DNA of 53,924 nt from an uncultured bacterium (GTDB lineage: Bacteria; Cyanobacteriota; Vampirovibrionia; Gastranaerophilales; Gastranaerophilaceae): contig CAOJDT010000003.1 of the NCBI GenBank assembly GCA_948433295.1, positions 1-53,924 of the forward strand. Reading direction: 5' to 3'. Position 1 is the stretch's first letter. Each line of letters begins with the position of its first letter. The position numbers and the translations under genes were made by a program. The notes beneath the pieces were generated by a model, which searched no databases, had not been told where the DNA came from, and saw only the letters and a program-made list of their open reading frames with translations. Positions 32,606 to 41,205 of the stretch are shown here, piece after piece.

Positions 32606-34660
32606 ATGGGACTGGCAGCATCACAAGCTAGATTATTATCAATAACCTCGCGTATGGCTGATAACGAGTTGAGATCTCAACTTATCAACAATGCGAAGAT
32701 GCGCCTTGCTACTGATAGCTCAAGAGCAAGCGAAGAGTATATCGCTGCTTTGAATAAAACCCAATTAATGATAACAAACTACGATTTACGCGGGGAAAAA
32801 CAACACGTAGATTTGAACTTCACAAATTTAACTATGTACAGTCCTTTGAATAACCAGTATGGACTTGTTAACAAGTCAGGTCAACTTCTTGTTTCAGAAC
32901 TTGATACTGCAAGATATGAAACCGCATTCCAAAAAGCAAAAGAAGACAAAGAAATAGAAGAAGGTGATACAGAAGGACTTAATGCAAAAGCCCTGGAAGA
33001 ATTCCTTAAACAATACGGACTTGTGAAAGATACAACTTATTTCGAGCAAGATAAAGTATACGAATTCAACAAAGATATGCAAAGAATCTACGAAGGCGAC
33101 ATGGTTTATGAATACCATCCTGCAACTGATACTACAAAACCGGAAGCGATTCGCGTATCAGGTCTTCACTATGGTTATGAAAAATCAAAAACTTCAGTTG
33201 AATATGGAGTTTATGAAGCCTTATTAGACGATTATAAAACAAAAGACAGTGCTTATACAAAAGCCGTTAAACAAGAAATGAAAGACTTTGTTTCAAATTT
33301 AAAAGACGGTAACGGCACTAAATACGAAGATATCTATAAACAACTTATGGCAGATGCCGCATCGGAAGATACTGACGGCGATGGAATCGGTGATGCTCTT
33401 AAAGCAAATTATACAAAATATCATGACGCCATGAAAACCATGTGGAATTCTGTACCTGCAAAACTTAAGCAAGGAGATGCTTCAGGCGAAAACAGTGCAG
33501 AAGTATTTAAAGCTCAAATGGAAGATTATCTGAAAATGGAAGTTGGAGGTGTTTTAAGAGAAGAAACAACTCCTGCACCTAACAGAGGAAGCCTTGCAGA
33601 TTACATCGCAGCAGGAGCGACAATTGATTATAAAAATCATAAAATAATAACATGGCACAATGATCCGGATTCTGAGGATGAAAACGGAAATCCAATACTT
33701 CCGGTAAAAGATAATACAAATGCTGACCTTGATGGTCTTGGCAGCGAATGGACCGAAGTCATTGAAAGTACCATCAGTGAAGAAGACATGATTAATGCCG
33801 TTCAACAGATGTTTACATACTTCCAAAGCGGTATTATGTATGCTCTGGACAGAAATAAATTTACAAATACCGATGAAACCAAAGAAGCCAGAAAGGAATA
33901 CCACGACGCAGCTAAAAAACTTTCACAATTTATTTACGGTCAAGACATAGGTGTACAATTCTACGATAACTTGGACGATATGGAATGGATTCTCTATGGT
34001 GATTTCATTGATCCTACAGATCCTACAAAAGGCAGAACAAATGCCCCTTATTTCCCGACAACAGCACTTGACCCTACAGAAGGTGGCGTTGCAGGCGAAT
34101 ATGTCGATGTTAATGATAAAATTAACGGAGAAGAAGTAACAAATAAATACTACTGCAACTTCCAAGCTATTAAAGACGTATATTTATGCGATAAAATGAT
34201 GGATTTGTACGGAACGCCTAAATACACCTGGATTGACGAAAATAACCCTGATGAAAATGCAGAAGCAAAAGCTAAATGGTATACTAATCTCTTCCAACGC
34301 ATGCTTGACGGAGGTTATAAAACACTTGAAAAAGGACTTGCTAATAGTCAAGAATGGCTGCAATTTGCATTGGAAAGCAGTCTTATTTCAATGGAACAGG
34401 TAAATAAAGATAATACCTGGGTTTCTACAATGTATTCAAATTGCAGTGACATAACAGAATCGACCGTTGATGTAGATATCACAATTGCAGAAGCAAAATA
34501 CACAAAAACAATGAACCAAATACAAGCAAAAGACAAACGCTATGACATAGAATTAAAAAATATTGATACTGAACATAATTCCCTCCAAACCGAATATGAT
34601 TCTATAAAATCAGTAATGGACAAAAACGTCGAACGGAATTTCAAAATGTTCCAGGCATAA
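32606..34660 (+). CDS. large protein of unknown function with conserved ASQARLL N-terminus
   Basis: 684 residues without membrane segments or signal peptide. The first ~60 residues (MGLAASQARLLSITSRMADN...) form a helical module that also looks coiled-coil-like, followed by a long acidic, Lys/Glu/Asp/Tyr-rich body with DTDGDGIGDA (about 253-262), an EF-hand or thrombospondin-type calcium loop, and C-terminal helices. It is suggestive of a secreted structural or appendage protein, especially given the sigma-28-like promoter, but no flagellar gene is nearby. GGAAAGGA precedes the ATG by about 12 bases. Confidence 0.8.
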   Translation: MGLAASQARLLSITSRMADNELRSQLINNAKMRLATDSSRASEEYIAALNKTQLMITNYDLRGEKQHVDLNFTNLTMYSPLNNQYGLVNKSGQLLVSELDTARYETAFQKAKEDKEIEEGDTEGLNAKALEEFLKQYGLVKDTTYFEQDKVYEFNKDMQRIYEGDMVYEYHPATDTTKPEAIRVSGLHYGYEKSKTSVEYGVYEALLDDYKTKDSAYTKAVKQEMKDFVSNLKDGNGTKYEDIYKQLMADAASEDTDGDGIGDALKANYTKYHDAMKTMWNSVPAKLKQGDASGENSAEVFKAQMEDYLKMEVGGVLREETTPAPNRGSLADYIAAGATIDYKNHKIITWHNDPDSEDENGNPILPVKDNTNADLDGLGSEWTEVIESTISEEDMINAVQQMFTYFQSGIMYALDRNKFTNTDETKEARKEYHDAAKKLSQFIYGQDIGVQFYDNLDDMEWILYGDFIDPTDPTKGRTNAPYFPTTALDPTEGGVAGEYVDVNDKINGEEVTNKYYCNFQAIKDVYLCDKMMDLYGTPKYTWIDENNPDENAEAKAKWYTNLFQRMLDGGYKTLEKGLANSQEWLQFALESSLISMEQVNKDNTWVSTMYSNCSDITESTVDVDITIAEAKYTKTMNQIQAKDKRYDIELKNIDTEHNSLQTEYDSIKSVMDKNVERNFKMFQA

Positions 34661-34667
34661 AGTACTA

Positions 34668-34692
34668 AATCCCGCGTCAATGCGGGATTTTT
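34668..34692 (+). terminator. intrinsic terminator
   Basis: AATCCCGC-GTCAAT-GCGGGATT followed by TTTTTG, 7 bases after the stop of the large unknown gene. Confidence 0.85.
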
Positions 34693-34795
34693 TGTGTTTC
34701 TTAATACGATATAAAGATTATGTAAGGAAATCCCGATTCCTTGATATTTTGAATTATAATAATAACATAGGTTAGAAAATTACATGGAGATAATT

Positions 34796-35080
34796 ATGGA
34801 AACAGTTAACGAAATTCTTACAAAGTTGGAAAATGCAGATAACACTACTAAAAACGAACTTGAAAATAAACTCGTTAATTTTGGTACAAAAGCTCTTCCG
34901 CAGCTTGTTGACCAATTGCAAGTCGTAAGAGGGATTAAAAGAGGTGTTGTTGCTATGACTTTAATCAGAATCGGCGATGCTTCCATTAAATATCTTGAAA
35001 AAGCCGCTCATGAAAATAAAGAATTTGAATGGGTTGCCGAATACTTAATTAGAGAAATTAAAGGCGAAATTGCTGCATAG
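34796..35080 (+). CDS. small HEAT-repeat-like protein
   Basis: A 94-residue all-helical protein: NFGTKALPQLVDQLQVVRGIKRGVVAMTLIRIGDASIKYLEKAA looks like two HEAT/Armadillo helical hairpins, a fold used for protein-protein binding. ATG 34796 is chosen for GGAG six bases upstream; an in-frame ATG lies four codons earlier. It is monocistronic, between two terminators. Partner unknown. Confidence 0.72.
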   Translation: METVNEILTKLENADNTTKNELENKLVNFGTKALPQLVDQLQVVRGIKRGVVAMTLIRIGDASIKYLEKAAHENKEFEWVAEYLIREIKGEIAA

Positions 35081-35101
35081 TTTCTTTTATACATATTTAA
35101 A

Positions 35102-35131
35102 AAAGTCCGCTTAACCGGCGGGCTTTTTTTT
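35102..35131 (+). terminator. intrinsic terminator
   Basis: GTCCGC-TTAACCG-GCGGGC followed by a run of eight T. It closes the HEAT-like gene. Confidence 0.75.
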
Positions 35132-35147
35132 ATGATAAAATTGCCTT

Positions 35148-36662
35148 ATGGATATGTTAAAAGCTTTATTGTTTTATGGAACTCTTTTTTTGTTAATTTT
35201 TGCTATATGCTTGAATTCACAATACTTTGATTATGACTTGTGGGCGCGATTAATCGCAGGCATGGGCGTAATTGACGGTGGAGGAGTGTTAAAATCAGAT
35301 TTTCTTTCATACACCCCTGTACATACCTGGTATGACCATGAATGGGGTTCCGGAGTCGTATTTTACGCATTGCTGAAATATTTCGGGCCGTTCAGTCTTG
35401 TTATTCTTGAAAGCATGCTGTATTTTGGAATTTTCTGTGTAATAAGCCGAATCATTGCACTTCGAACAGGTTTAAAACCTTATAATATTATATTTTATAT
35501 ATTTCCGATAATAGCGGTGGCTGAAAACTTTAATCAACCTGTAAGATGCCATTTATTCAGCTTTTTATTTTTTTCGGTATTCTTATATATACTTGAACTT
35601 GCGCGAAAAGACAGAAATAAAGCCCTCTTTCTGATTCCGCCAATGCTAATTCTATGGAATAATTTGCATGGCGGAGTGGTTTCAGGAATCGGATTGCTGT
35701 TAATATATGCGACAGGCGAGTTTCTGAATCGCAAACCTTTTGTTAAATATATTTATACATTTGCAGCTTCCGTTCCGCTGCTTATAATTAATCCGTGGGG
35801 TGTTGAATATATCAAGTTTCTGCTAATGGCGAATACTATGAAACGCCCTGAAATTATGGAATGGTGGGGAATTTTTTCAAAATTCTATTTATTTAAACTT
35901 TTTGCATTTAAAATATTTATGACAGCAATCATTGCAATCGAAGCTTTAACAATTTTCAAAAAAAAGCATTTTGAAAACTTTTGGACAAAACTTGATAAAA
36001 CAAAATTTATTCTGCTTGCAGTAACGCTTTATCTTGCGGTAACAAAAGTAAAACTACTGCCGTTTTTTGTTATTACGGGAACAGTTTTCGGCTACGAAGA
36101 CTTCTACAAATCAGTTCAAAATAAAAACCTTCCGTCATGGAAAAATAAGGTTGTGTATACAACTTTAATTTTAATGAGTGTAATGACATTTGCTTTAAAA
36201 GAAATTTCCATCCCGTTGAATATGAATATTTATCCTGTTAAAGAAGTTGAATTCATAAAAATAAATAAACTTCATGGAAAAATATTAACAAATTTCGGCA
36301 TAGGAAGTTACGTGTCATATAAATTATATCCTCAAAACCTTATATATATGGACGGACGATATGAAGAAGTTTATTATGAAGGCATGGTACAGCTTTTGAA
36401 AAAATTCTATCTTGCCCTGCCATATTGGGATGAAATTCTTGAAAAATACCCGCCCGATATCATGATTATAGAAAAAGACTATCCGATATTCGGACTATTA
36501 AATAATAATGAAAATTGGGCTAAAATATATGATGGTAAAAAATTTGGAGTATTTACAAGGAATGAATTTGTAAAACCCGAATATATACAGCCATCCGATG
36601 ATATTAAATATTACAAAGATACACTGTTTGATACAGACATAAAATTCAAAAAAAGAGTATAA
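35148..36662 (+). CDS. polytopic membrane protein, probable GT-C type glycosyltransferase
   Basis: 504 residues with about ten membrane helices. After the first helix FDYDLWARLIAGMGV and LSYTPVHTWYDHEWGS carry the Asp and His-Glu residues expected in the first exported loop of GT-C enzymes, and WNNLHGGVVSGIG lies in a later loop. The C-terminal ~110 residues (GKILTNFGIGSYVSYKLYP..., IYMDGRYEEVYYEGM) are soluble. This resembles lipid-linked sugar transferases. The acceptor is unknown. It is followed after seven bases by the patatin gene. Confidence 0.65.
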   Translation: MDMLKALLFYGTLFLLIFAICLNSQYFDYDLWARLIAGMGVIDGGGVLKSDFLSYTPVHTWYDHEWGSGVVFYALLKYFGPFSLVILESMLYFGIFCVISRIIALRTGLKPYNIIFYIFPIIAVAENFNQPVRCHLFSFLFFSVFLYILELARKDRNKALFLIPPMLILWNNLHGGVVSGIGLLLIYATGEFLNRKPFVKYIYTFAASVPLLIINPWGVEYIKFLLMANTMKRPEIMEWWGIFSKFYLFKLFAFKIFMTAIIAIEALTIFKKKHFENFWTKLDKTKFILLAVTLYLAVTKVKLLPFFVITGTVFGYEDFYKSVQNKNLPSWKNKVVYTTLILMSVMTFALKEISIPLNMNIYPVKEVEFIKINKLHGKILTNFGIGSYVSYKLYPQNLIYMDGRYEEVYYEGMVQLLKKFYLALPYWDEILEKYPPDIMIIEKDYPIFGLLNNNENWAKIYDGKKFGVFTRNEFVKPEYIQPSDDIKYYKDTLFDTDIKFKKRV

Positions 36663-36669
36663 TCAGAAT

Positions 36670-37872
36670 ATGAAAAATAAATCTTTTGAATATACATGCC
36701 TTTTCGGAGGCGGAGCAATAAGAGGGGCAGCCTACTGCGGAACGCTTAAGGCAATGGAAGAACTCGGCATTAATCCTGATACTGTGGCAGGCTCGTCTGT
36801 TGGTTCGATTATAGCAGGCCTTATTGCTGTTGGGTATAATGCACATGAACTTAAAGAAATTTTTATGCAGGTAAATTTTGAATTATTCAGAGACTTGCAA
36901 TTTGCTATTGGTCCACAGTTTGCGCTTAGTAAAGGCGAAGTTTTTCTTGAATGGCTAAGAGATTTAATAGAAAGAAAGTTTTACGGAGAAAAATATAAAA
37001 AAGGTACGCATAAAGCTGTCACTTTCAGCGATTTGGATAAAAATCTTGTTATTATTACAACAGATTTGTCAAGCTTTAAATGCAAAGAGTTTTCTAAAAA
37101 TGAAACGCCTGATTTTGAAATCGCAACTGCAATTCGAATTTCATGCAGTATGCCGGGACTGATGAAGCCTTACGAATACAATAACAGAGTTCTTGTTGAC
37201 GGTGATTTGCAAAAAAGTTCTCCAATGTGGAAACTTTCAAAAACACTTCAACCATTAAACGGTAGAATTCTTGAATTTAGACTTGAAGGTGACTTTGAGG
37301 GTAACGAACGCAATACGATTGAGTATATAAATTCACTTTACAGTTATGCAACAATTATTGCAACAGAATTTATAAAAGATATTTATAATGACAGAGATAA
37401 ATATGATTACATTGTTATAAATTCAGGCGATATTAATATTGTTGATTTTAATCTTGCTGCAGAAAAACGCGAAAATCTTATGAAAGCTGGTTATACGCAG
37501 ACCATGGACTATTTTAAAAATATTTTGCCGGAAAAGAAGAAAAATTTACTGCAAATATATTTAAACATTGAATCAGTATTGAAAAAAATTCAAAAAAATA
37601 TAGTATCAAATAATATTCAAAAAGGCAGATATATGCTTTCTGAACTGTTTGTTGAACTTTGTGATTGCGTTAATGTAATTGACGAAAAAGATTACAAAGA
37701 TATCAAAAATTTTAAAACTATATTTTTCGAAAATATAGTTCATCCGCCGCTTTTTGGTAAAACAAAACTTAATAACACAAAATATGTCACATGCGTTTTG
37801 GAACAGCTTATTATGCAGATTTCCGAAAAAGTCAGCGAGTACAAAGAATTTTTGAACTTAACTGCAAACTAA
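36670..37872 (+). CDS. patatin-like phospholipase
   Basis: 400 residues. The N-terminal ~200 form a patatin domain: oxyanion loop GGGAIRGAAYCG, nucleophile elbow GSSVGS (GxSxG, Ser about 43), and catalytic Asp in LVDGDLQKSSP. The C-terminal half is helical, Lys-rich and unrecognised. It has no signal peptide, so it is likely a cytosolic lipid hydrolase acting on membrane lipids. It is co-transcribed with the upstream GT-C-like gene and followed by a strong terminator. Confidence 0.88.
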   Translation: MKNKSFEYTCLFGGGAIRGAAYCGTLKAMEELGINPDTVAGSSVGSIIAGLIAVGYNAHELKEIFMQVNFELFRDLQFAIGPQFALSKGEVFLEWLRDLIERKFYGEKYKKGTHKAVTFSDLDKNLVIITTDLSSFKCKEFSKNETPDFEIATAIRISCSMPGLMKPYEYNNRVLVDGDLQKSSPMWKLSKTLQPLNGRILEFRLEGDFEGNERNTIEYINSLYSYATIIATEFIKDIYNDRDKYDYIVINSGDINIVDFNLAAEKRENLMKAGYTQTMDYFKNILPEKKKNLLQIYLNIESVLKKIQKNIVSNNIQKGRYMLSELFVELCDCVNVIDEKDYKDIKNFKTIFFENIVHPPLFGKTKLNNTKYVTCVLEQLIMQISEKVSEYKEFLNLTAN

Positions 37873-37903
37873 AAAGAACCTCATTATGAGGTTCTTTTTT
37901 TTT
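37873..37903 (+). terminator. intrinsic terminator after the patatin gene
   Basis: AAAGAACCTCA-TTA-TGAGGTTCTTTTTTTTT. The T-run ends just before the 3-prime end of the convergent tRNA-Leu. Confidence 0.88.
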
Positions 37904-37907
37904 TAAT

Positions 37908-37993
37908 TGCCCTGGGCCAGACTTGAACTGGCACTGAGTGTTATCCCAATCGGATTTTAAGTCCGACGCGTCTACCGATTCCGCCACCAGGGC
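37908..37993 (-). tRNA. tRNA-Leu (anticodon UAA)
   Basis: 86 bases. The acceptor stem GCCCTGG pairs with CCAGGGC plus discriminator A. The anticodon stem TCGGA/TCCGA encloses CTTAAAA, so the anticodon is TAA. A long variable arm (class II) follows, and the T-arm reads TGCCAGTTCAAGTCTGGC. CCA is not encoded. The anticodon loop is uninterrupted, so the group I intron found in many photosynthetic cyanobacterial trnL-UAA genes is absent. Confidence 0.96.
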
Positions 37994-38014
37994 TTATATT
38001 ATTTAATTTTCATT

Positions 38015-38166
38015 CACCTTGGCGGAAACGCTATACGGCGTCTACCTCCCTCCATTTTTCGATACTCAATCGAAAACAGGAGTCCTTGCCACCAGGCACT
38101 TGATTTGATTATCACATCCGAAAACCTGACTACCGCCAACCGTGGCTAAGTATTTAATTTTCGAAC
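38015..38166 (-). ncRNA. candidate structured RNA upstream of tRNA-Leu
   Basis: On the minus strand, a transcript from the promoter at 38173-38201 would begin near 38166. CAC(GG)TTGGCGG (about 38133-38144) pairs with CCGCCAA(G)GTG (38015-38025), closing a rod of about 130 bases, with an inner hairpin TTTTCGAT...ATCGAAAA flanked by CTCC/GGAG. This resembles the closed-rod plan of 6S RNA, but I cannot confirm identity. Fragments GCCTGGTGGCAAGGA and GGTAGACGCC echo the adjacent tRNA-Leu, so a degenerate tRNA copy is the alternative. There is no ORF in 37994-38315. Confidence 0.5.
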
Positions 38167-38172
38167 CTCTTA

Positions 38173-38201
38173 ATCTTACTCGAAAATCACTTTATTGTCA
38201 A
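38173..38201 (-). promoter_or_regulatory. strong promoter for the ncRNA/tRNA-Leu transcript
   Basis: Minus strand TTGACA (38196-38201), 17-base spacer, TAAGAT (38173-38178). Confidence 0.75.
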
Positions 38202-38255
38202 TAAATTTATTTCTGATATTTTATTAAGAAATATTAAAATATATATAATTTATTG

Positions 38256-38290
38256 GCAATTATTTATAAAATGAATTCTTTATATATATA
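38256..38290 (+). promoter_or_regulatory. shared promoter-like element, copy 2
   Basis: GCAATT (38256-38261), ten bases, TGAATTC in place of TATATAC, TTTATA (38279-38284) followed by TATATAGAG. Spacing is identical to the other four copies. It lies 31 bases before the EF-hand gene. Confidence 0.6.
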
Positions 38291-38315
38291 GAGTATATAA
38301 GTATAAGGATTTTTC

Positions 38316-39239
38316 ATGAGTTTCAGTTTAAATAAACTCGGTGATGTATTAATGAATATTGGCAAAAGCACGTTGCAGACAGGAACATTCTATGCTGCAT
38401 CCAAAGCAATTAACTCACCTTGCAATCATAGTGTATTCGGTTTTGGCGGAGGATTTGGCTGCGGAAGTTTTCCTATGACGGGTATGTGCGGCGGCATTTT
38501 TGGCGGCGGATATAATATCGGCATGGGAATGTATCCGGGAATGGGCATGATGAGTCCTTATTCTCAAATGGCAATTGGTCAGGCATACGGACAGGGTTTT
38601 GCGCTCGGAGAACAGCTTAAACTTAGTGCTCAGAACGGAAATTTTAATATGTTCAATATGTTTAATCAAATTCCACAACAACAGCTAACTCAACAGACAC
38701 AAACTAATCCTGCAGCAGAAAAATTTACCGGACATTCCAGCGCAGCAGGCGAACAACTTGAGAAAAATATGCAAGAAGGAAAAGGAACCCGTTTTGTAAG
38801 TGCAGAGTGGAGCTCAAAAAGTGAAGCTGATAAAAATGCCGAATATAAAACTTCAACAATAAATCTCGCAAAATCATATATCACGCACATGGATAAATCA
38901 GGCAATCAAGATAACGAAATTACCCGAGAAGAATTTGCGAACTACAATATAAAAACGGATTTACCGGAAAATGCTACAGAAACAGAAAAAACAAATGCTA
39001 AATTGACCTCTGATGTTGCTTTTCAAAAAATAGACCTTAACGGCGACGGCAAAATTGACTGGAAAGAAATGTCGGCAGTTCTTGCAGCTTATGATAGCGC
39101 AAGTAACGGAACTGCGGACGGCATTATTACAAGAGAAGAAATGGAAAATACGGTTGATAAGTTGACAGATTATACAAATACAAGCCTCAAACAAACAATT
39201 CAAACTCAATATAACAGGCTTTTCGGAAATAATCAGTAA
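38316..39239 (+). CDS. EF-hand protein with Gly/Met-rich N-terminal region
   Basis: 307 residues. Residues about 40-90 are Gly/Met-rich (FGGGYNIGMGMYPGMGM), then a Gln-rich linker, then a calcium-binding half with DLNGDGKIDWKE (a canonical 12-residue EF loop), DKSGNQDNEITREE (a longer variant loop) and GTADGIITREE. No classic signal peptide. It probably binds calcium, perhaps at the cell surface. It carries the shared GCAATW/TTTATA element and ends four bases from the convergent csaB. Confidence 0.82.
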   Translation: MSFSLNKLGDVLMNIGKSTLQTGTFYAASKAINSPCNHSVFGFGGGFGCGSFPMTGMCGGIFGGGYNIGMGMYPGMGMMSPYSQMAIGQAYGQGFALGEQLKLSAQNGNFNMFNMFNQIPQQQLTQQTQTNPAAEKFTGHSSAAGEQLEKNMQEGKGTRFVSAEWSSKSEADKNAEYKTSTINLAKSYITHMDKSGNQDNEITREEFANYNIKTDLPENATETEKTNAKLTSDVAFQKIDLNGDGKIDWKEMSAVLAAYDSASNGTADGIITREEMENTVDKLTDYTNTSLKQTIQTQYNRLFGNNQ

Positions 39240-39242
39240 TCA

Positions 39243-40262
39243 CTATCGCAAAATTGAATCAAAAACATTCCATTCAAAAGGTTTGTTATTTGCAAATTCT
39301 ATAAGTTTTGACGGTTCCAATGCTTTCATTTTTTCGAAAGCAGCATCATAATCGTCATCACCGTTCATTGTAAGAATAGGAACTAAGGCTTCGTATGCAA
39401 GCTTCATAACCTTTGTATCATAATTTATTGCAAGAGTTTTTACTCCACATTTTATAGCGACTAAAACAGCGTGGAATCTCATTGCAATAAAGTAATCCAG
39501 CTGCGAAATCTTCATAATAAAATCGTTTTGGTTCATTGAGTGAAGAATTTCGGTTTGTATAGCAGGGTTTCTGAGTTTTAGCATTTTTTCAAAGAGTTTA
39601 CAGATTTTCAAATCAATAGACTTTTGAAAAGCATACAGCTCGACTTTTTTATCGGGAAATTCTTCTATAATCTTGTCTGCAAGCTTATTCAACAAAACAT
39701 CGTTCATAGTTTTACAATCACGAAGTTGAACACCTACTACACCCGTATCTTGTATGTGCGGCGGCAAATCAATTGAAAAAACCGGATCACTGACAAGAAT
39801 TCCGTTTAATCCCCAATTTTTAACTCTTTCAAGGCTTTTTTCGTCACGAACAGTAATCAGGTCTGCCTTAGAAAGTACATCTTTAACTATTCTTTCAGAA
39901 AAATTACTTTTTAAAGGACCGATTCCCTGTGCAAAAATGATTACTTTTTTACGCAATGCCTGAGCCATTTTTATTACGAGAGAGTAGTACACAAGGCTTT
40001 TAAAGCTTGTAACGTCCTGCAAAAGGCTTCCTCCGCCCGAAATCAACACATCGGAATTCACAAGCGTTGAAAATACCGAAAGCAGGTTAAAATTTTTGAC
40101 ACTGTAAGTTTGGTACATGGCGGATGTTTTTTTAGGGTTATTTGAAAATATTGCGATATTTGCGCCCTGAAATCTTAAATAATCAACAATACATGCTAAA
40201 ATAGCTTCATCGCCGAAATTATCAAATCCGTAGTAACCTGATATAGCAACATTTTTTGGCAT
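39243..40262 (-). CDS. csaB: polysaccharide pyruvyl transferase CsaB
   Basis: 339 residues. ISGYYGFDNFGDEAILACIV at the start, SGGGSLLQDVTSFKS, IFAQGIGPLKS, and AMRFHAVLVAIKCGVKTLAI near the end are the family signature. CsaB adds ketal pyruvate to cell-wall polysaccharide, creating the ligand for SLH-domain surface proteins, a system retained in cyanobacteria. It heads no clear operon: three bases separate it from the upstream sugar-kinase stop, so it is the last gene of eda-kdgK-csaB. Confidence 0.92.
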   Translation of the reverse strand: MPKNVAISGYYGFDNFGDEAILACIVDYLRFQGANIAIFSNNPKKTSAMYQTYSVKNFNLLSVFSTLVNSDVLISGGGSLLQDVTSFKSLVYYSLVIKMAQALRKKVIIFAQGIGPLKSNFSERIVKDVLSKADLITVRDEKSLERVKNWGLNGILVSDPVFSIDLPPHIQDTGVVGVQLRDCKTMNDVLLNKLADKIIEEFPDKKVELYAFQKSIDLKICKLFEKMLKLRNPAIQTEILHSMNQNDFIMKISQLDYFIAMRFHAVLVAIKCGVKTLAINYDTKVMKLAYEALVPILTMNGDDDYDAAFEKMKALEPSKLIEFANNKPFEWNVFDSILR

Positions 40263-40265
40263 TCA

Positions 40266-41204
40266 TTAACCCTCATTTAAAATTTCATCAATTTGATTTC
40301 TATATGGAATAGACTTTATGGCACCAATACCTTTTGCCTGAAGCCCTGCGATTACTGCGGCAAATTTAACGGCTTCTATTGTAGTATATCCGTGAGTAAT
40401 GGCATGGAGGTAACCTCCGTTAAAAGCATCTCCCGAACATGTTGTATCGACAATTTCCTGCGTAAAGAATTCAGTAAAATACACCTGACCGCTGTAACCC
40501 GTATAATATCCGTTATTTTTGCTTGATTTAATAATAACAGTCGAAACGCCTTCATCCCAGAGTTTTTTGATAATATTTTCGGCTGAATCGAGTTCAAGAA
40601 TATTAGTTGTATCATACTTATCATTCATAAAAAGAATGTCTGCGAAAGGCAGCATGCTGTAGAAATTTTCTTTTGCGTCCTCAGGTGTCGAAAATCTTGA
40701 TGAATAATTCGGATCAAACGCCGTTATAATATTTTTTTCTCTTGCAATTTTAAATGCTTTTTTTACGGCTTCCGCTGCAGATAAAGACAATGACATTGTG
40801 GTTCCTGAAGTATATAGGACTTTTGAATTTGCAATATAATCTTCCGAAATATCTTCAATAGAAAGTTTCGATGGTGCAATTTTTCTGCGATAATACGAAA
40901 CTTCTTTTTCGTGAACACTCGGACGGGTAATAAAATATAAGCCGTTTTGTTCATTAGCGATTTTGACTTGAGAAATATCAAGACCTTCTGCTTGCCAACT
41001 GTCAAGAAGAAATTCTTTAAAAACATCGTTTCCGACTCTTGTAATAAAACCAACGCGTGACCCGGCACGAAGTGCGGCAATCGCAGAGGCAAGAGCATCT
41101 CCACCGTAATATTTGTGCAAACATTCGGTAAAACACAATTTTGTATCACTAGACAATTCGATTAAACTTTCGCCAATAGCAATTATATCAAGCTTTTCGT
41201 CCAT
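40266..41204 (-). CDS. kdgK: PfkB-family sugar kinase, probable 2-keto-3-deoxygluconate kinase
   Basis: 312 residues with the PfkB N-terminal IAIGESLIELSSD, YYGGDALASAIAALRAGS, and the anion hole/catalytic base in DTTCSGDAFNGGYL. KDG kinase is chosen over fructokinase or ribokinase because the next gene in the operon, with one base between, is KDPG aldolase. Together they would turn KDG into pyruvate and glyceraldehyde 3-phosphate. Confidence 0.82.
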   Translation of the reverse strand: MDEKLDIIAIGESLIELSSDTKLCFTECLHKYYGGDALASAIAALRAGSRVGFITRVGNDVFKEFLLDSWQAEGLDISQVKIANEQNGLYFITRPSVHEKEVSYYRRKIAPSKLSIEDISEDYIANSKVLYTSGTTMSLSLSAAEAVKKAFKIAREKNIITAFDPNYSSRFSTPEDAKENFYSMLPFADILFMNDKYDTTNILELDSAENIIKKLWDEGVSTVIIKSSKNNGYYTGYSGQVYFTEFFTQEIVDTTCSGDAFNGGYLHAITHGYTTIEAVKFAAVIAGLQAKGIGAIKSIPYRNQIDEILNEG

Positions 41205-41205
41205 A

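Noticed and set aside
33554-33904. Minus-strand ORF of 116 codons within the 684-residue gene
   Set aside because: Antisense shadow of an acidic coding region, Ile/Phe/Cys-rich, no ribosome site.
38015-38144. Signal recognition particle RNA or tmRNA
   Set aside because: The conserved SRP tetraloop/asymmetric-loop strings and the tmRNA tRNA-like ends are not present.
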